This document shows, piece by piece, positions 42,974-51,638 of a DNA stretch of 51,638 nucleotides. Origin of the DNA: Candidatus Azobacteroides sp. (GTDB lineage: Bacteria; Bacteroidota; Bacteroidia; Bacteroidales; Azobacteroidaceae); assembly GCA_009783445.1 (NCBI GenBank), contig WRFY01000117.1, forward strand, positions 1 to 51,638, in the 5' to 3' direction. The translations under genes were made by a program, and so were the position numbers. Each line of letters opens with the position of its first letter. The stretch's first letter is position 1. The notes beneath the pieces were generated by a model. That model was not told the origin of the DNA. It saw only the letters and a list, made by a program, of their open reading frames with translations, and did not search any database.

Positions 42974-45102
42974 TGGATTTGTAATTCATCTAACAAACGT
43001 TGGCTATTTCCCCATTTATCAATCATAAATAAAACGTACCGGATATCGACTGCGATACATTTTTGAACTTCATTTTCGAAAAGCAAGTCGCCGCTGATCG
43101 CTTCCCAGTTGCCGTCGAAAGCCAAACCGATGAGGCGGCCTTTCGCATCGAAAACGGGACTTCCCGAATTTCCACCCGTAATATCCAGATTGGAGAGAAA
43201 ATTAAGATTCATATCGCCTTTCTGATTTCCGTATTTTCCGAAATTTTTCTGATGCAACAAAGCCATGACTTCCGGTTGGACGTTGAATTCGGGATTGATG
43301 CTATCTTGTTTTTCAAATATTCCTTTCGTTGTGGTGTAATATTCATACCAGGCGCCGTCGTTGGGAACATATCCTCCTACGCTCCCGTAGGTCAGACGCA
43401 AAGTAAAATTGGCGTCTGGAGGCAGATTCTTTCCAGCTTCCATTTCTCTTAATCCGGCTATAAACAGGCGTTCGCCTTCTCTTATTTTGTAAGAATCTGC
43501 TTGCAGGGAATCGTGAATCGATTCTAAAGTTCGCCGAACAGATCGAGACAGTTGGTAAGCCCTATCCTTTTTTATTTGCATAAATTTTTTTGGATTCAAT
43601 AAAGCTGCGTGCAATTTGTCGGGATGAGCGAGAACGGTTTCTTTGAATACATCGTCTGCATATTGAACATAATTGCCTTTGTATTTTTTATCTATTTCGC
43701 TGAAAACGGAAGGGAGAAAAGGCGGCGGAAGATTATTTTTCAGGATGCCAAGCATGGCCGTCAATACCTTTTCATCCAAAGAAGCGTTGTAGTCTTTCAA
43801 AATAGGCGCTAATGCCTCGTCAAAAAACGTATCCCGTTCGCTATGATCCCGCAAAAAGCCGGCCGCATGGACGTAATGGGCAATTTCCAATATTTCCGCT
43901 CCGTGAAAAATCTCCGACAGAAATGTTTTGGCTTTCACTTTCTCCATCGACCCGATATACCCGTTTCTCAACAGGTTCAGGGTATTGCTGTAAATGGCTT
44001 GTTTCTCCGGATTTTGTTCCATCCAATGCAAAAACTGATTTTCGAGTTCTTGTTTCCGTTCGATTACATGCAACTTTTCTATTCCTCGATTCATGCCAAT
44101 GGAATTTTTCCAATAATTGGAATTCAAGGCATATTTGGAGGCATATTGGATGCGTATTTCATCGTTGTTCAACATGGCATCTTTCCAGATATCTAATTTG
44201 ATACTGCCTACTTTGATTCGAGGGTTGTTGGAACTCTCTATTTTTCTTTCTATTCCCCATGACGACAAGTAACGGTCAGTATGCCCCGGAAAACCCATGG
44301 CCATCACAAAAGAATTGTTTTCGTATCCGTTTAAGGAAATGGGAGCAAAACGATCGGGTTGGTAAGGAATATTCGTTTCCTGATAATTGGCCGGTTTGTT
44401 TTCTTCGTCGGCATATACGCGGAATACGCAAAAATCGCCGGTATGGCGGGGCCACATCCAATTGTCGGTTTCTCCTCCAAACTTTCCAACAGAAGAAGGA
44501 GGTGCAAACGCCAAACGGATATCGGAAAATCGTTGATAAATATTAGCATAATACTCGTTTCCTCCATAATACGAATTGATGACGACTTCATAGTGAGGTA
44601 AAGAATCATTGAATTGTTTTTGCAGGCGGCCGATGGCCTGTTCAATTGCAATTTCTCTTTCTTTTTCGCTCAGATTAGGCGAAAGATTATGCATCACCTT
44701 TTGGGTAATATTAATTGTTCCACGCGGATAGAGAACATACATGTTCGGAATCGGAATTTCTTCTTCAAAAGCATGCGCAATGAAGCCATTTTTCAGATAA
44801 TCCTGTTCTATGCTGCTTTGCGATTGAATAGCATCGTAACCGCAATGATGATTTGTGAAAATCAATCCTTTTTTCGAAACGGTAATTCCCGTACACCCTC
44901 CATTAAACTGTACCACTGTCTTATATAAAGAGGGGAGGGAATCGCAATATAGGTCTTCCGAACTAAGCTCTAATCCTAATTCCTGCATTCTTTTCCAATT
45001 TTCTTGCGTTAAGTTATTTAACATCCACATCCCTTCGTCTGCGAAGAGGGAGAAATAAAGGAGAAGCCCGGGAAGAAGAGTTAAAAAGCGTTTTAGTATC
45101 AT
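42970..45102 (-). CDS. S46-family dipeptidyl-peptidase (DPP7-type)
   Basis: The gene encodes 710 residues from the ATG at 45102, where a signal peptide begins (MILKRFLTLLPGLLLYFSLFA). A frame to 45249 adds 49 residues ahead of it and is rejected. The catalytic triad of the family is visible: His86 (TNHHCG), Asp223 (RHTGDF) and Ser646 (GGNSGSP). Eighteen residues after the Ser is Gly664 (FDGNWEA); in this family Gly there marks DPP7, with preference for hydrophobic P1 residues, and Arg marks the acid-specific DPP11. It releases dipeptides in the periplasm for peptide importers. It is first in the operon with M23, dxr and rseP. Confidence 0.92.
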   Translation of the reverse strand: MILKRFLTLLPGLLLYFSLFADEGMWMLNNLTQENWKRMQELGLELSSEDLYCDSLPSLYKTVVQFNGGCTGITVSKKGLIFTNHHCGYDAIQSQSSIEQDYLKNGFIAHAFEEEIPIPNMYVLYPRGTINITQKVMHNLSPNLSEKEREIAIEQAIGRLQKQFNDSLPHYEVVINSYYGGNEYYANIYQRFSDIRLAFAPPSSVGKFGGETDNWMWPRHTGDFCVFRVYADEENKPANYQETNIPYQPDRFAPISLNGYENNSFVMAMGFPGHTDRYLSSWGIERKIESSNNPRIKVGSIKLDIWKDAMLNNDEIRIQYASKYALNSNYWKNSIGMNRGIEKLHVIERKQELENQFLHWMEQNPEKQAIYSNTLNLLRNGYIGSMEKVKAKTFLSEIFHGAEILEIAHYVHAAGFLRDHSERDTFFDEALAPILKDYNASLDEKVLTAMLGILKNNLPPPFLPSVFSEIDKKYKGNYVQYADDVFKETVLAHPDKLHAALLNPKKFMQIKKDRAYQLSRSVRRTLESIHDSLQADSYKIREGERLFIAGLREMEAGKNLPPDANFTLRLTYGSVGGYVPNDGAWYEYYTTTKGIFEKQDSINPEFNVQPEVMALLHQKNFGKYGNQKGDMNLNFLSNLDITGGNSGSPVFDAKGRLIGLAFDGNWEAISGDLLFENEVQKCIAVDIRYVLFMIDKWGNSQRLLDELQIQ

Positions 45103-45124
45103 TTCCGTTTGATTTGTAAGTTTG

Positions 45125-45132
45125 CAAAGATA
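45125..45132 (-). promoter_or_regulatory. Likely -7 box for the S46-M23-dxr-rseP operon
   Basis: On the minus strand TATCTTTG fits TAnnTTTG and lies 22 bp before the start codon at 45102. A matching TTTG about 20 bp further upstream was not found, so the promoter is only half supported. Confidence 0.4.
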
Positions 45133-45225
45133 CGCTAAACGAATGAAATTACCTCGTTCGCACGGAACAAAATTGCTGTATTTAGATTTAATATGAAATG
45201 AAAATATTCTTTCACAAACAACGAA

Positions 45226-45265
45226 TTGACCGGTCAAAACCGAACACACTGTTCGATTTCGAACA
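45226..45265. promoter_or_regulatory. Two palindromes, candidate operators of the ABC exporter operon
   Basis: TTGACCGGTCAA (45226-45237) is a perfect 12-bp palindrome. TGTTCGA-TT-TCGAACA (45250-45265) is a perfect 7-2-7 inverted repeat, 12 bp further on. Both lie in the 241-bp divergent region between the S46 operon and the HlyD gene, about 80-118 bp before the latter. No regulator gene is adjacent, so the binding protein is unknown. Confidence 0.5.
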
Positions 45266-45343
45266 CTTATTTTTCTTTTTTATGCTAATAATCAAATAGT
45301 TATTTTTTGGCTTAAATTTTGCTTTCCAATTTTCGAAAACAAA

Positions 45344-46597
45344 ATGAATATGGATCGAGAAATACCAAAAACGGAAAGACAAAAAGCTTTGTGCAGACAA
45401 ATTGTTAAGGCAAGCGTTGGAGTTGCAATCTGCATCGTGATGGTCGGTTTGCTGGTCTCCCTGATGCAAACCAGCCTTCGACGTAAAAATTTACAGATAT
45501 CGATCGTCGATAGAGGAACCATCGAAGTGTCGGTAAACGCTTCGGGAAAAGTAGCGCCTGCATTTGAAGAAATTATCAATTCGCCTATTCAGTCGCGCAT
45601 TGTTGAGGTGTACAGGAAGGGAGGCGACTCGGTGGATGCCGGTACGCCCATTCTGAAATTGGATTTACAAACTGCCGATACCGATTACCGCAAACTATTG
45701 GATGAAGAACAGATGCGGAAGCTTCAGCTGGAACAATTGCGCATAACTATCCGCGCCAAACTTTCCGAAATGGAAATGAAGTTGAAAGTCTCCCGCATGG
45801 AATTGAACCGCAAAGAAGTAGAACTTCGCAATGAACGTTACCTCGACAGTCTCGGCGCAGGAACGACCGATCATGTGCGTCAGGTGGAATTAAGCTATCG
45901 CGTCGGCCAACTTCAACTGAACGAGGACGAACAAAAATACCAGAACGAACAAGAATTATCCGCAGCTGACCTAAAAGTCAAAGAGTTGGAATTGAATATT
46001 TTTCGAAAAGGATTGACCGAAGCCAAGCGCACGTTGGAAGACGCGCAAATCCGTTCGCCGCGTAAAGCCATTCTTACGTATGTCAACAATGAAATAGGCG
46101 CCCAAATTCAGCAAGGCAGCCGCGTCGCCATCATTTCCGATCTTTCGCATTTTAAGGTACAAGGTGAAATCGCCGATACTTACGGCGACCGAATTGCCGT
46201 CGGCAGTAGGGTAGTGGTCAAAATCGGCAACGATAAACTGAACGGAATGGTGAGCAACATGACCCCTTTATCGAAAAACGGAGTTATTTCTTTTACCGTG
46301 CAATTGGAAGAAGACAACTATCCCCGTCTTCGTTCTGGATTGAAAACAGAGGTGTATGTGATGAATGCCATCAAGGAAGATGTGTTGCGCATAGCCAATG
46401 GTTCGTACTATAACGGCAAAGGCGAATACGAACTTTTTGTTGTAAGCGGCGATCAATTATTGAAACGTAAAGTACAGTTAGGAGACAGCAATTTCGAATG
46501 GGTTGAAGTCGTCAGCGGTTTGCAAATAGGCGACGAAGTAGTAATATCGGATCTGTCGAGCTATCAAAACAAAAATAAAATAAAGATTAAAGACTAA
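45344..46597 (+). CDS. HlyD/MacA-like membrane fusion protein
   Basis: The 417-residue periplasmic adaptor has one N-terminal membrane helix (about 25-45). Then come a lipoyl half (INSPIQSRIVEVYRKGGDSVDAGTPILKLD), a long alpha-helical hairpin (about 110-230, with many Glu/Arg/Leu repeats), the second lipoyl half (AQIRSPRKAILTYVNNEIG) and beta-barrel and membrane-proximal domains. It should link the ABC permeases encoded next to the TolC-like channel at the operon's end. It is anchored by a helix, unlike the lipidated RND adaptor in this window. Met3 is an alternative start. The next gene begins 2 bp after its stop. Confidence 0.92.
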   Translation: MNMDREIPKTERQKALCRQIVKASVGVAICIVMVGLLVSLMQTSLRRKNLQISIVDRGTIEVSVNASGKVAPAFEEIINSPIQSRIVEVYRKGGDSVDAGTPILKLDLQTADTDYRKLLDEEQMRKLQLEQLRITIRAKLSEMEMKLKVSRMELNRKEVELRNERYLDSLGAGTTDHVRQVELSYRVGQLQLNEDEQKYQNEQELSAADLKVKELELNIFRKGLTEAKRTLEDAQIRSPRKAILTYVNNEIGAQIQQGSRVAIISDLSHFKVQGEIADTYGDRIAVGSRVVVKIGNDKLNGMVSNMTPLSKNGVISFTVQLEEDNYPRLRSGLKTEVYVMNAIKEDVLRIANGSYYNGKGEYELFVVSGDQLLKRKVQLGDSNFEWVEVVSGLQIGDEVVISDLSSYQNKNKIKIKD

Positions 46598-46599
46598 TT

Positions 46600-47847
46600 A
46601 TGAATTATAAATTTTTCAAACAAGCCTGGCAATTGATGCGGGAAAACCCGTTGGTGAGCATTGTTTCCATTCTGGGAACAGCTCTGTCGATTGCGATGAT
46701 TTTAGTGGTCGTATTGATGTTTCAGATTAGCAACTCCGGATACAAACCGGAGTCTAATCGAAACCGGATGCTGTATGTGTTAGGTACGGAAGCATTGTCT
46801 CTTAACGAAAAAAACAGAATACGCAACAGGGGATATATGTCGGTCGAAGTAGTAAAGGAATGTTTTTATTCGCTCCAGACGCCGGAGGCTGTAACCGCCA
46901 TCGCCGCCGAACAAAAACCGGTTTCTTTGCCGACGAAACGTCTATTCAAGGAATATGCCATCAAGTACACAGACCCCAATTTTTGGCGCGTATTTGATTT
47001 CACATTTTTGAATGGCAAACCTTTTACGGAGGCGGATTTTCAATCGGCTATACCTCAAGCGGTGGTGACCAGTAAAGTAGCTTCGGCGCTGTTCGGCGCT
47101 GAAAGCGCAATCGGGAAAACAATTATTCTGGACGACATTGCTTATAACGTTGCAGGAATAGTGAAGCCCGTCAGCGAGAATGCGCAGCAGGCCTATGCCG
47201 ATATATGGACTCCTTACGCCTGTTCTCCCGCTTTGATGAAAAATTCGTATTATGATGGGATATCCGGTCCTTTTCAAACCGTCCTCTTGGCGTACAATTC
47301 GTCCGATTTTACCAAGATCAAAAAAGAACTGGAACAAAGGCGGGTGCAATACAACAAAAGTAAACGAGATATGAATGTCAATTTTTTGGAAAATCCGATT
47401 ACCCGTATGGAAATAACCAGCGGTTCGAACGGTTTTCGTAAAGCGTCCTTGAACGATTATTTCCTGCGCACTGGATTCCTCCTGCTATTCATGCTCTTGA
47501 TCCCGGCCTTGAACCTGACAGGGTTTATCCTGTCGTCCATCCAAAAACGGCAGACGGAAGTGGGCATCCGCAAAGCGTTCGGCGCTACTCGCAGGGCGAT
47601 TGTTTATCAGGTATTGTACGAAAACTTGCTGACTACTTTCATTGGCGGCCTGTTGGGATTGGCGCTCTCTTTCCTGCTTTTGAAATTAAGTAGTGATTTC
47701 TTATTGACAGCCGGCATGCTGATTCGTCCCGGTCTATTTGCCGCCGCATTGTTTTTTGTACTGTTGCTTAATCTGTTCAGCGCCGGCATTCCGGCCATGC
47801 ATATTGCCGGACAGCGAATTGTAAGCTCTTTGCAAGGGAGCGATTAA
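46600..47847 (+). CDS. ABC transporter permease, FtsX/MacB type (first)
   Basis: This 415-residue inner-membrane protein has the MacB layout: helix 1 (about 20-42), a large periplasmic MacB_PCD domain (43-285, with SVEVVKECF and VVTSKVASALFGAESAIGKTI), then helices 2-4 packed after 287, with the FtsX signature QKRQTEVGIRKAFGATRRAIVYQV between helices 2 and 3. It carries no ATPase domain; that is encoded separately two genes on. It likely pairs with the second permease as a heterodimer. Such exporters move peptides, lipoproteins or antibiotics from the periplasm outward. Confidence 0.92.
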   Translation: MNYKFFKQAWQLMRENPLVSIVSILGTALSIAMILVVVLMFQISNSGYKPESNRNRMLYVLGTEALSLNEKNRIRNRGYMSVEVVKECFYSLQTPEAVTAIAAEQKPVSLPTKRLFKEYAIKYTDPNFWRVFDFTFLNGKPFTEADFQSAIPQAVVTSKVASALFGAESAIGKTIILDDIAYNVAGIVKPVSENAQQAYADIWTPYACSPALMKNSYYDGISGPFQTVLLAYNSSDFTKIKKELEQRRVQYNKSKRDMNVNFLENPITRMEITSGSNGFRKASLNDYFLRTGFLLLFMLLIPALNLTGFILSSIQKRQTEVGIRKAFGATRRAIVYQVLYENLLTTFIGGLLGLALSFLLLKLSSDFLLTAGMLIRPGLFAAALFFVLLLNLFSAGIPAMHIAGQRIVSSLQGSD

Positions 47848-47885
47848 AGAGTTATGAATTATAAATTGAAAATATTTTGAAGATT

Positions 47886-49154
47886 ATGATTAAGCATATT
47901 TTAAAGATGATTTGGGCGCAACGCAAAAGTAATGTTTGGATATATGCCGAGCTATTGGTTGTTGTTTCTGCCCTTTGGTTTATGGGCGACAAATTTTATG
48001 TAGATTTGCGTACTTACTATTCGCCTTTGGGTTATGATATTACCAATACATGGCGTTTCAAATTAAATAAACTCAATTCTCAATTGCCGGCTTATGTGCC
48101 GGAAGAGGAATCTGCATCCGATCAAGCAACCAACCTGCAACAGTTGATGAGCCAAATTCGCCAGCATCCGCTGGTGGACGGGGTTTGCGTTTGCTACTAT
48201 TCCTGCCCGTATTCATGGGGGAACAGGTGGGGGGACATCGCTTCTGTCGAAGGGGATACAAGTTTAGTGGCGCAGAAAGTTTTTCAGATACGCAGCGTTT
48301 CTCCTGAATATTTTGAAGTATTCCGCATAAAAGATTCACAAGGGAATCCAATAACGACTAAGCTGCTTGAAGGATCGGAAGAGCCGATTCTTGTGTCGCA
48401 GGATATGGGAGAAGAACTTTTTCCGAAACAATCCGCCAAAGGAAGAAAAATATGCATCCATGACGAAGGACCGGAAATAACAATTTTGGCTGTAACGCCT
48501 CCCATTCGCAGCAATGAATACTGTAAAAGCGATCCTTGTCTCTTTGAAATAATCGCAGGCGCTGATTATGCAGAATTGATCAACAATATGGGAGTGGAAA
48601 ACGCCGAACTCTGCGTGCGAATGAAAAAAGGACTGTCGCAGGATGAAATGTTCCAGTTGTTGGAAGAAATGGGCGACCGGCTTCGAGTGAGCAACCTCAA
48701 CGTCTATGGCGTAAGCTCCATCGCCGACATGCGAAAAGAGCAATTGGCCAGTTACAAAGAAGAAAACAATAAACAGTTAGCGCTGATGACGTTTCTTCTA
48801 ATCAATGTTTTTTTCGGCATTATCGGCACATTTTGGTTGCGAACACAGCAACGGCAAGGCGAAGCAGGCATCCGAATGGCGCTGGGAGCTAATCATTTCA
48901 CGTTGGGAAAATACCTGTATGGAGAAGGATTGTGTCTATTGCTGCTGACTCTGCCGTTTACGCTGGCCTTTGCCGGAAATATGATCTACATGGGTATTCC
49001 CGACGCCGATCGTCTGCCATTGACGGTCGGCCGCTTTCTGCTTGTTTTTGGAGGAACGTACGGCTTGCTGGCCTTCCTGATTGCTTTGGGCGTCTGGTTT
49101 CCCGTACAGAAAATCTTCCGGATAAAGCCGGCGGAAGCGCTGCATTATGAATAA
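47886..49154 (+). CDS. ABC transporter permease, FtsX/MacB type (second)
   Basis: The gene encodes 422 residues from the ATG at 47886; a TTG at 47877 would add three. It has the same four-helix MacB/FtsX plan: helix 1 about 18-36, a periplasmic domain to about 295, then helices 2-4, with RTQQRQGEAGIRMALGANHFTLGKYLY as the signature loop. Its periplasmic domain differs strongly from that of the first permease and contains three clustered Cys (VCVCYYSC), which is unusual for this domain. It probably forms the other half of the pump. Confidence 0.9.
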   Translation: MIKHILKMIWAQRKSNVWIYAELLVVVSALWFMGDKFYVDLRTYYSPLGYDITNTWRFKLNKLNSQLPAYVPEEESASDQATNLQQLMSQIRQHPLVDGVCVCYYSCPYSWGNRWGDIASVEGDTSLVAQKVFQIRSVSPEYFEVFRIKDSQGNPITTKLLEGSEEPILVSQDMGEELFPKQSAKGRKICIHDEGPEITILAVTPPIRSNEYCKSDPCLFEIIAGADYAELINNMGVENAELCVRMKKGLSQDEMFQLLEEMGDRLRVSNLNVYGVSSIADMRKEQLASYKEENNKQLALMTFLLINVFFGIIGTFWLRTQQRQGEAGIRMALGANHFTLGKYLYGEGLCLLLLTLPFTLAFAGNMIYMGIPDADRLPLTVGRFLLVFGGTYGLLAFLIALGVWFPVQKIFRIKPAEALHYE

Positions 49155-49181
49155 TTACGAACAAAGTTAAATAGAAATGGA

Positions 49182-49850
49182 ATGATGATTAAATTGACAA
49201 ATCTGGAAAAAATCTACCGTACAAAAGAAATCGAAACGGTAGCATTAGAAAATGTAAATCTGGAAGTAAAGAAAGGCGAATTTCTTTCTGTTATGGGGCC
49301 TTCGGGTTGCGGAAAATCGACTTTGTTGAACATCATGGGTTTATTGGATGTTCCCACAACCGGCCGCGTGGAAATCGACGGCCTATTGACCGACGGAATG
49401 AACGACAAAGAACAAGCAGCTTTCCGCAATCAGCAGCTGGGTTTCGTATTTCAGAGTTTTCACCTGATTCCTTCGCTCGATGTGCTGGACAACGTGGAAT
49501 TGCCTTTGCTTTACCGCAAAGTATCGTCGTCCGAACGAAGGAAAGCGGCACAAAGCGTGCTGGAAAAAGTCGGCCTTAGTCACCGGATGCGGCATTTCCC
49601 GACGCAACTTTCCGGAGGACAGTGCCAACGGGTGGCTATCGCCCGTGCAATTGTCGGCAATCCCAACATTATTTTGGCGGATGAACCTACCGGTAATCTC
49701 GACAGTAAGATGGGTATCGAAATCATGGATATCCTGCATCAATTGAACAAGGAAGATGGCCGTACCATTGTTATGGTCACGCACAACGAAAATCAAGCAA
49801 AACAAACCGATCGCATCATTCGCTTCTTTGACGGAAGGCAGATTTCGTAA
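49182..49850 (+). CDS. ABC transporter ATPase, LolD/MacB type
   Basis: The 222-residue nucleotide-binding protein has Walker [10 protein letters not shown] (39-47), the Q-loop in VFQSFHL (89-95), signature LSGGQ (143-147), Walker B IILADEPT (163-170) with Glu168, D-loop GNLDSK and the H-loop in VTHNE. The [16 protein letters not shown] segment is typical of the LolD/MacB/FtsE branch. Two of these would power the pair of permeases encoded before it. It starts 27 bp after the second permease; Met2 is an equally good start. Confidence 0.95.
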   Translation: MMIKLTNLEKIYRTKEIETVALENVNLEVKKGEFLSVMGPSGCGKSTLLNIMGLLDVPTTGRVEIDGLLTDGMNDKEQAAFRNQQLGFVFQSFHLIPSLDVLDNVELPLLYRKVSSSERRKAAQSVLEKVGLSHRMRHFPTQLSGGQCQRVAIARAIVGNPNIILADEPTGNLDSKMGIEIMDILHQLNKEDGRTIVMVTHNENQAKQTDRIIRFFDGRQIS

Positions 49851-49902
49851 TAAATAGGATCCAATGAAAAACTGTTCAGCTCCATTTGCATTGCATAGTG
49901 AT

Positions 49903-51396
49903 ATGAAAAACTTTCGATTTTCAATTTTCCACTTTCTATGGATTGTATTATTAGGAATCAGTTCCTTTGTATCGGCGCAAAACGATACCTTGAGACTGAA
50001 TCTGAACGATGCGATCCGCTTGGCACAGCTGCAATCGGTTGACGCTGCCGTCGCTTTGAACGAATTGAAAACGGCTTACTGGGAGTATCGCACCTATTTG
50101 GCCGACCGGCTGCCGGAAGTGAATTTCACAGGGCTCTTGCCTTCTTATAACAATAATTACAGTCGTTATCAGCAGGCGGACGGTTCGTATACTTATGTCC
50201 AAAACAATTGGATGAGGTTGAACGGAAACATTTCAGTTGATCAGAATATTGCTCTGACCGGAGGAAAAATTTCGCTGAACTCTTCCCTTGATCTAACCCG
50301 TCAATTGGGGAAAGGCGCTTATAACGAATACATGAGCGTTCCGATCGGGATCACGCTTAATCAACCTATTTTTGGCGTCAATGATCAAAAATGGAAACAA
50401 CGCATCGAACCGCTTCGCTACAAGGAGGCGAAGGCCGCATATGTCGAAAATACAGAAGACGTAGCGCTTGCAGCCATTGCTTCTTTCTTTAATTTGCTGT
50501 ATGCTCGCGAAAATCTCAATATTGCTTTGCAGAACCGCGAACAGAGCGACAAACTCTACGAAATAGCTTTAGCCAAAAGGAAAATCGGTTATCTTTCTGA
50601 AAGCGACCTGATGCAATTGGAATTCTCGGCCTTGCAGGCCAAAGGTTTAGTGACCGAAGCGCAATCAAATCTGAATGCCTGCATGTTTCAACTTCGTTCG
50701 TTTCTTGCCTTGGACGAACGAACGGTGATCGAACCTGCGTTTCCCGAATCGACGCCTTCCATGCGGATAAACTATCCGGAAGTACTTGAAAAAGCGCAGG
50801 AAAACAATTCGTTTGCCAAAAACATTCTGCGTCGTCAACTGGAAGCCGACTATGCGGTTGCTTCTGCCAAAGGAAGCCAACGAACGATCAACTTGTTTGC
50901 CTCGGTGGGTTATACAGGAAAAGATCAGGTATTGGATGCCGCCTACAAACAACTCAAGGGGAATCAGTCGGTGGAAGTAGGGGTGAGCATTCCGTTGCTG
51001 GATTGGGGAAAACGCAAAGGAACGGTGAAAGTGGCCGAATCGAATCGCGAGATAGTCTTGTCGAGAATCCGTCAGGAACAAATGAATTTCAATCAAAATA
51101 TTTTTCTGCTGGTGGAAAATTTCAACAATCAGGCCGGGCAATTGGAAATCGCCGGACAGGCCGACCGCATTGCCGAAAAACGCTATAATATTTCTATTGA
51201 GACTTTTGTGATTGGAAATATCAGTATTCTCGATCTTAACGATGCCCAAAAATCAAAAGATGAAGCCCGATTGAAACACATTCAGAAATTGTACCAATAT
51301 TGGACTTATTATTACAATATCCGCAGCATAACGCTTTATGATTTCCTAACCGGAAACAATCTGGATGCCGAATGGGATGCGATTATTCGAAATTAA
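49903..51396 (+). CDS. TolC-family outer-membrane channel of the ABC exporter
   Basis: The gene encodes 497 residues from the ATG at 49903 (MKNFRFSIFHFLW..., signal ending FVSAQ). A start at 49864 adds 13 residues that do not look like a signal peptide, although it lies closer to the ATPase stop. It has two efflux-protein repeats: the first begins LRLNLNDAIRLAQLQSVDAAVALNELKTAYWEYR, and the second includes NLFASVGYTGKDQ and VSIPLLDWGKRKGTVKVAES. It differs from the RND channel at 7964-9436 and is probably dedicated to this exporter. Confidence 0.92.
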   Translation: MKNFRFSIFHFLWIVLLGISSFVSAQNDTLRLNLNDAIRLAQLQSVDAAVALNELKTAYWEYRTYLADRLPEVNFTGLLPSYNNNYSRYQQADGSYTYVQNNWMRLNGNISVDQNIALTGGKISLNSSLDLTRQLGKGAYNEYMSVPIGITLNQPIFGVNDQKWKQRIEPLRYKEAKAAYVENTEDVALAAIASFFNLLYARENLNIALQNREQSDKLYEIALAKRKIGYLSESDLMQLEFSALQAKGLVTEAQSNLNACMFQLRSFLALDERTVIEPAFPESTPSMRINYPEVLEKAQENNSFAKNILRRQLEADYAVASAKGSQRTINLFASVGYTGKDQVLDAAYKQLKGNQSVEVGVSIPLLDWGKRKGTVKVAESNREIVLSRIRQEQMNFNQNIFLLVENFNNQAGQLEIAGQADRIAEKRYNISIETFVIGNISILDLNDAQKSKDEARLKHIQKLYQYWTYYYNIRSITLYDFLTGNNLDAEWDAIIRN

Positions 51397-51424
51397 GAAT
51401 TATATATTGAGAATTGCGGCTTTG

Positions 51425-51456
51425 TTTGACAGATTGGCCAAAAAAAATTATTTTTG
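51425..51456 (+). promoter_or_regulatory. Consensus promoter reading out of the window
   Basis: TTTG (51425-51428), a 20-bp spacer and TATTTTTG (51449-51456) match the Bacteroidetes consensus exactly. It lies 29 bp after the channel gene stop and points right. Its gene lies beyond the window, or it drives the AT-rich leader that follows. Confidence 0.7.
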
Positions 51457-51638
51457 CAAAACAAATATAAAAAAATAGGGATACGAAGGTTACTACTCAG
51501 GTAGGAAAAATATAATAAATAATTGTGTATTATATATATACAAAAAATATGACTGATAAATTTTAATACGATATTTTTTAAAATCGCTTATTATAAGCAT
51601 TTTAGCATTTTTTAATCCAGAAAAATATTTTTTCGTTA
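51457..51638. other. AT-rich leader at window end
   Basis: The stretch after the promoter has no coding frame of note. It is very AT-rich, with TA repeats at about 51530-51540. It is probably the leader of a gene to the right. Confidence 0.4.

Noticed and set aside
45103..45249. Upstream start for the S46 peptidase
   Set aside because: It adds 49 residues before the signal peptide and runs through the promoter and palindrome region.

Overview
The window reads as a chromosomal segment of an anaerobic Bacteroidales bacterium (Bacteroidota). Reasons: a SusC/SusD pair, many lipoprotein and outer-membrane genes, DUF5024- and DUF5723-type proteins, an S46 dipeptidyl-peptidase, promoter sites of the Bacteroidetes type (TTTG, about 20 bp, TAnnTTTG), few Shine-Dalgarno sites, and a protein ending in what looks like a type IX secretion sorting domain. 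The last point favours a T9SS-bearing family (Porphyromonas, Tannerella or Dysgonomonas relatives) over Bacteroides itself, but no marker fixes the genus. No rRNA, tRNA, CRISPR array or intact mobile element was seen.

Layout. 1-3.4 kb: a lipoprotein-like Lcl/DUF1566 protein, a structured intergenic element and an ExuT-like MFS transporter. 3.4-10.1 kb (minus strand): an RND efflux operon, TetR regulator - TolC-like channel - membrane fusion lipoprotein - HAE1-type pump - small PII-like protein, the last overlapping the pump gene by 4 bases. 10.4-13.8 kb: an unknown membrane protein and an SF1 helicase with a DnaQ-like exonuclease domain embedded in it. 14.2-22.8 kb: a mannan/N-glycan type polysaccharide utilisation locus (SusC, SusD, GH92, endonuclease/exonuclease/phosphatase lipoprotein). 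22.9-24.5 kb: an SDR oxidoreductase gene between two decayed transposase fragments (IS110-like and IS1-like). 24.5-27.6 kb: a Wzx-type flippase, then a sigma factor - putative anti-sigma - DUF5024 operon. 27.86 kb: the SRP RNA gene with a good promoter, followed by riboflavin synthase. 28.7-31.9 kb: an uncharacterised pair, lipoprotein plus DUF5723-like barrel. 32.0-39.3 kb: GH43, a POT peptide transporter, a GH74-like protein with a T9SS tail, and an FGE-like protein. 39.6-45.1 kb (minus): S46 peptidase - M23 peptidase - dxr - rseP, tightly packed. 45.3-51.4 kb (plus): a tripartite ABC exporter operon, HlyD-like adaptor, two FtsX/MacB-type permeases, ATPase and TolC-like channel.

How the genes work together. 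Two complete tripartite envelope pumps occur, one RND and one ABC. The PUL brings mannose-rich glycans through SusCD and trims them with an exo-mannosidase. GH43 and GH74 point to plant hemicellulose use. The sigma/anti-sigma operon and the RseP protease are envelope-signalling parts, though no link between them is shown here.

The points most worth following are: the PII-like protein coupled to a drug-type RND pump; the helicase with an inserted exonuclease; the lipoprotein/DUF5723 pair; the decayed transposases beside a gene that may have been acquired; a short coding remnant resembling the start of a MutS-like protein; palindromic sites in front of the ABC exporter operon; and several structured intergenic repeats.
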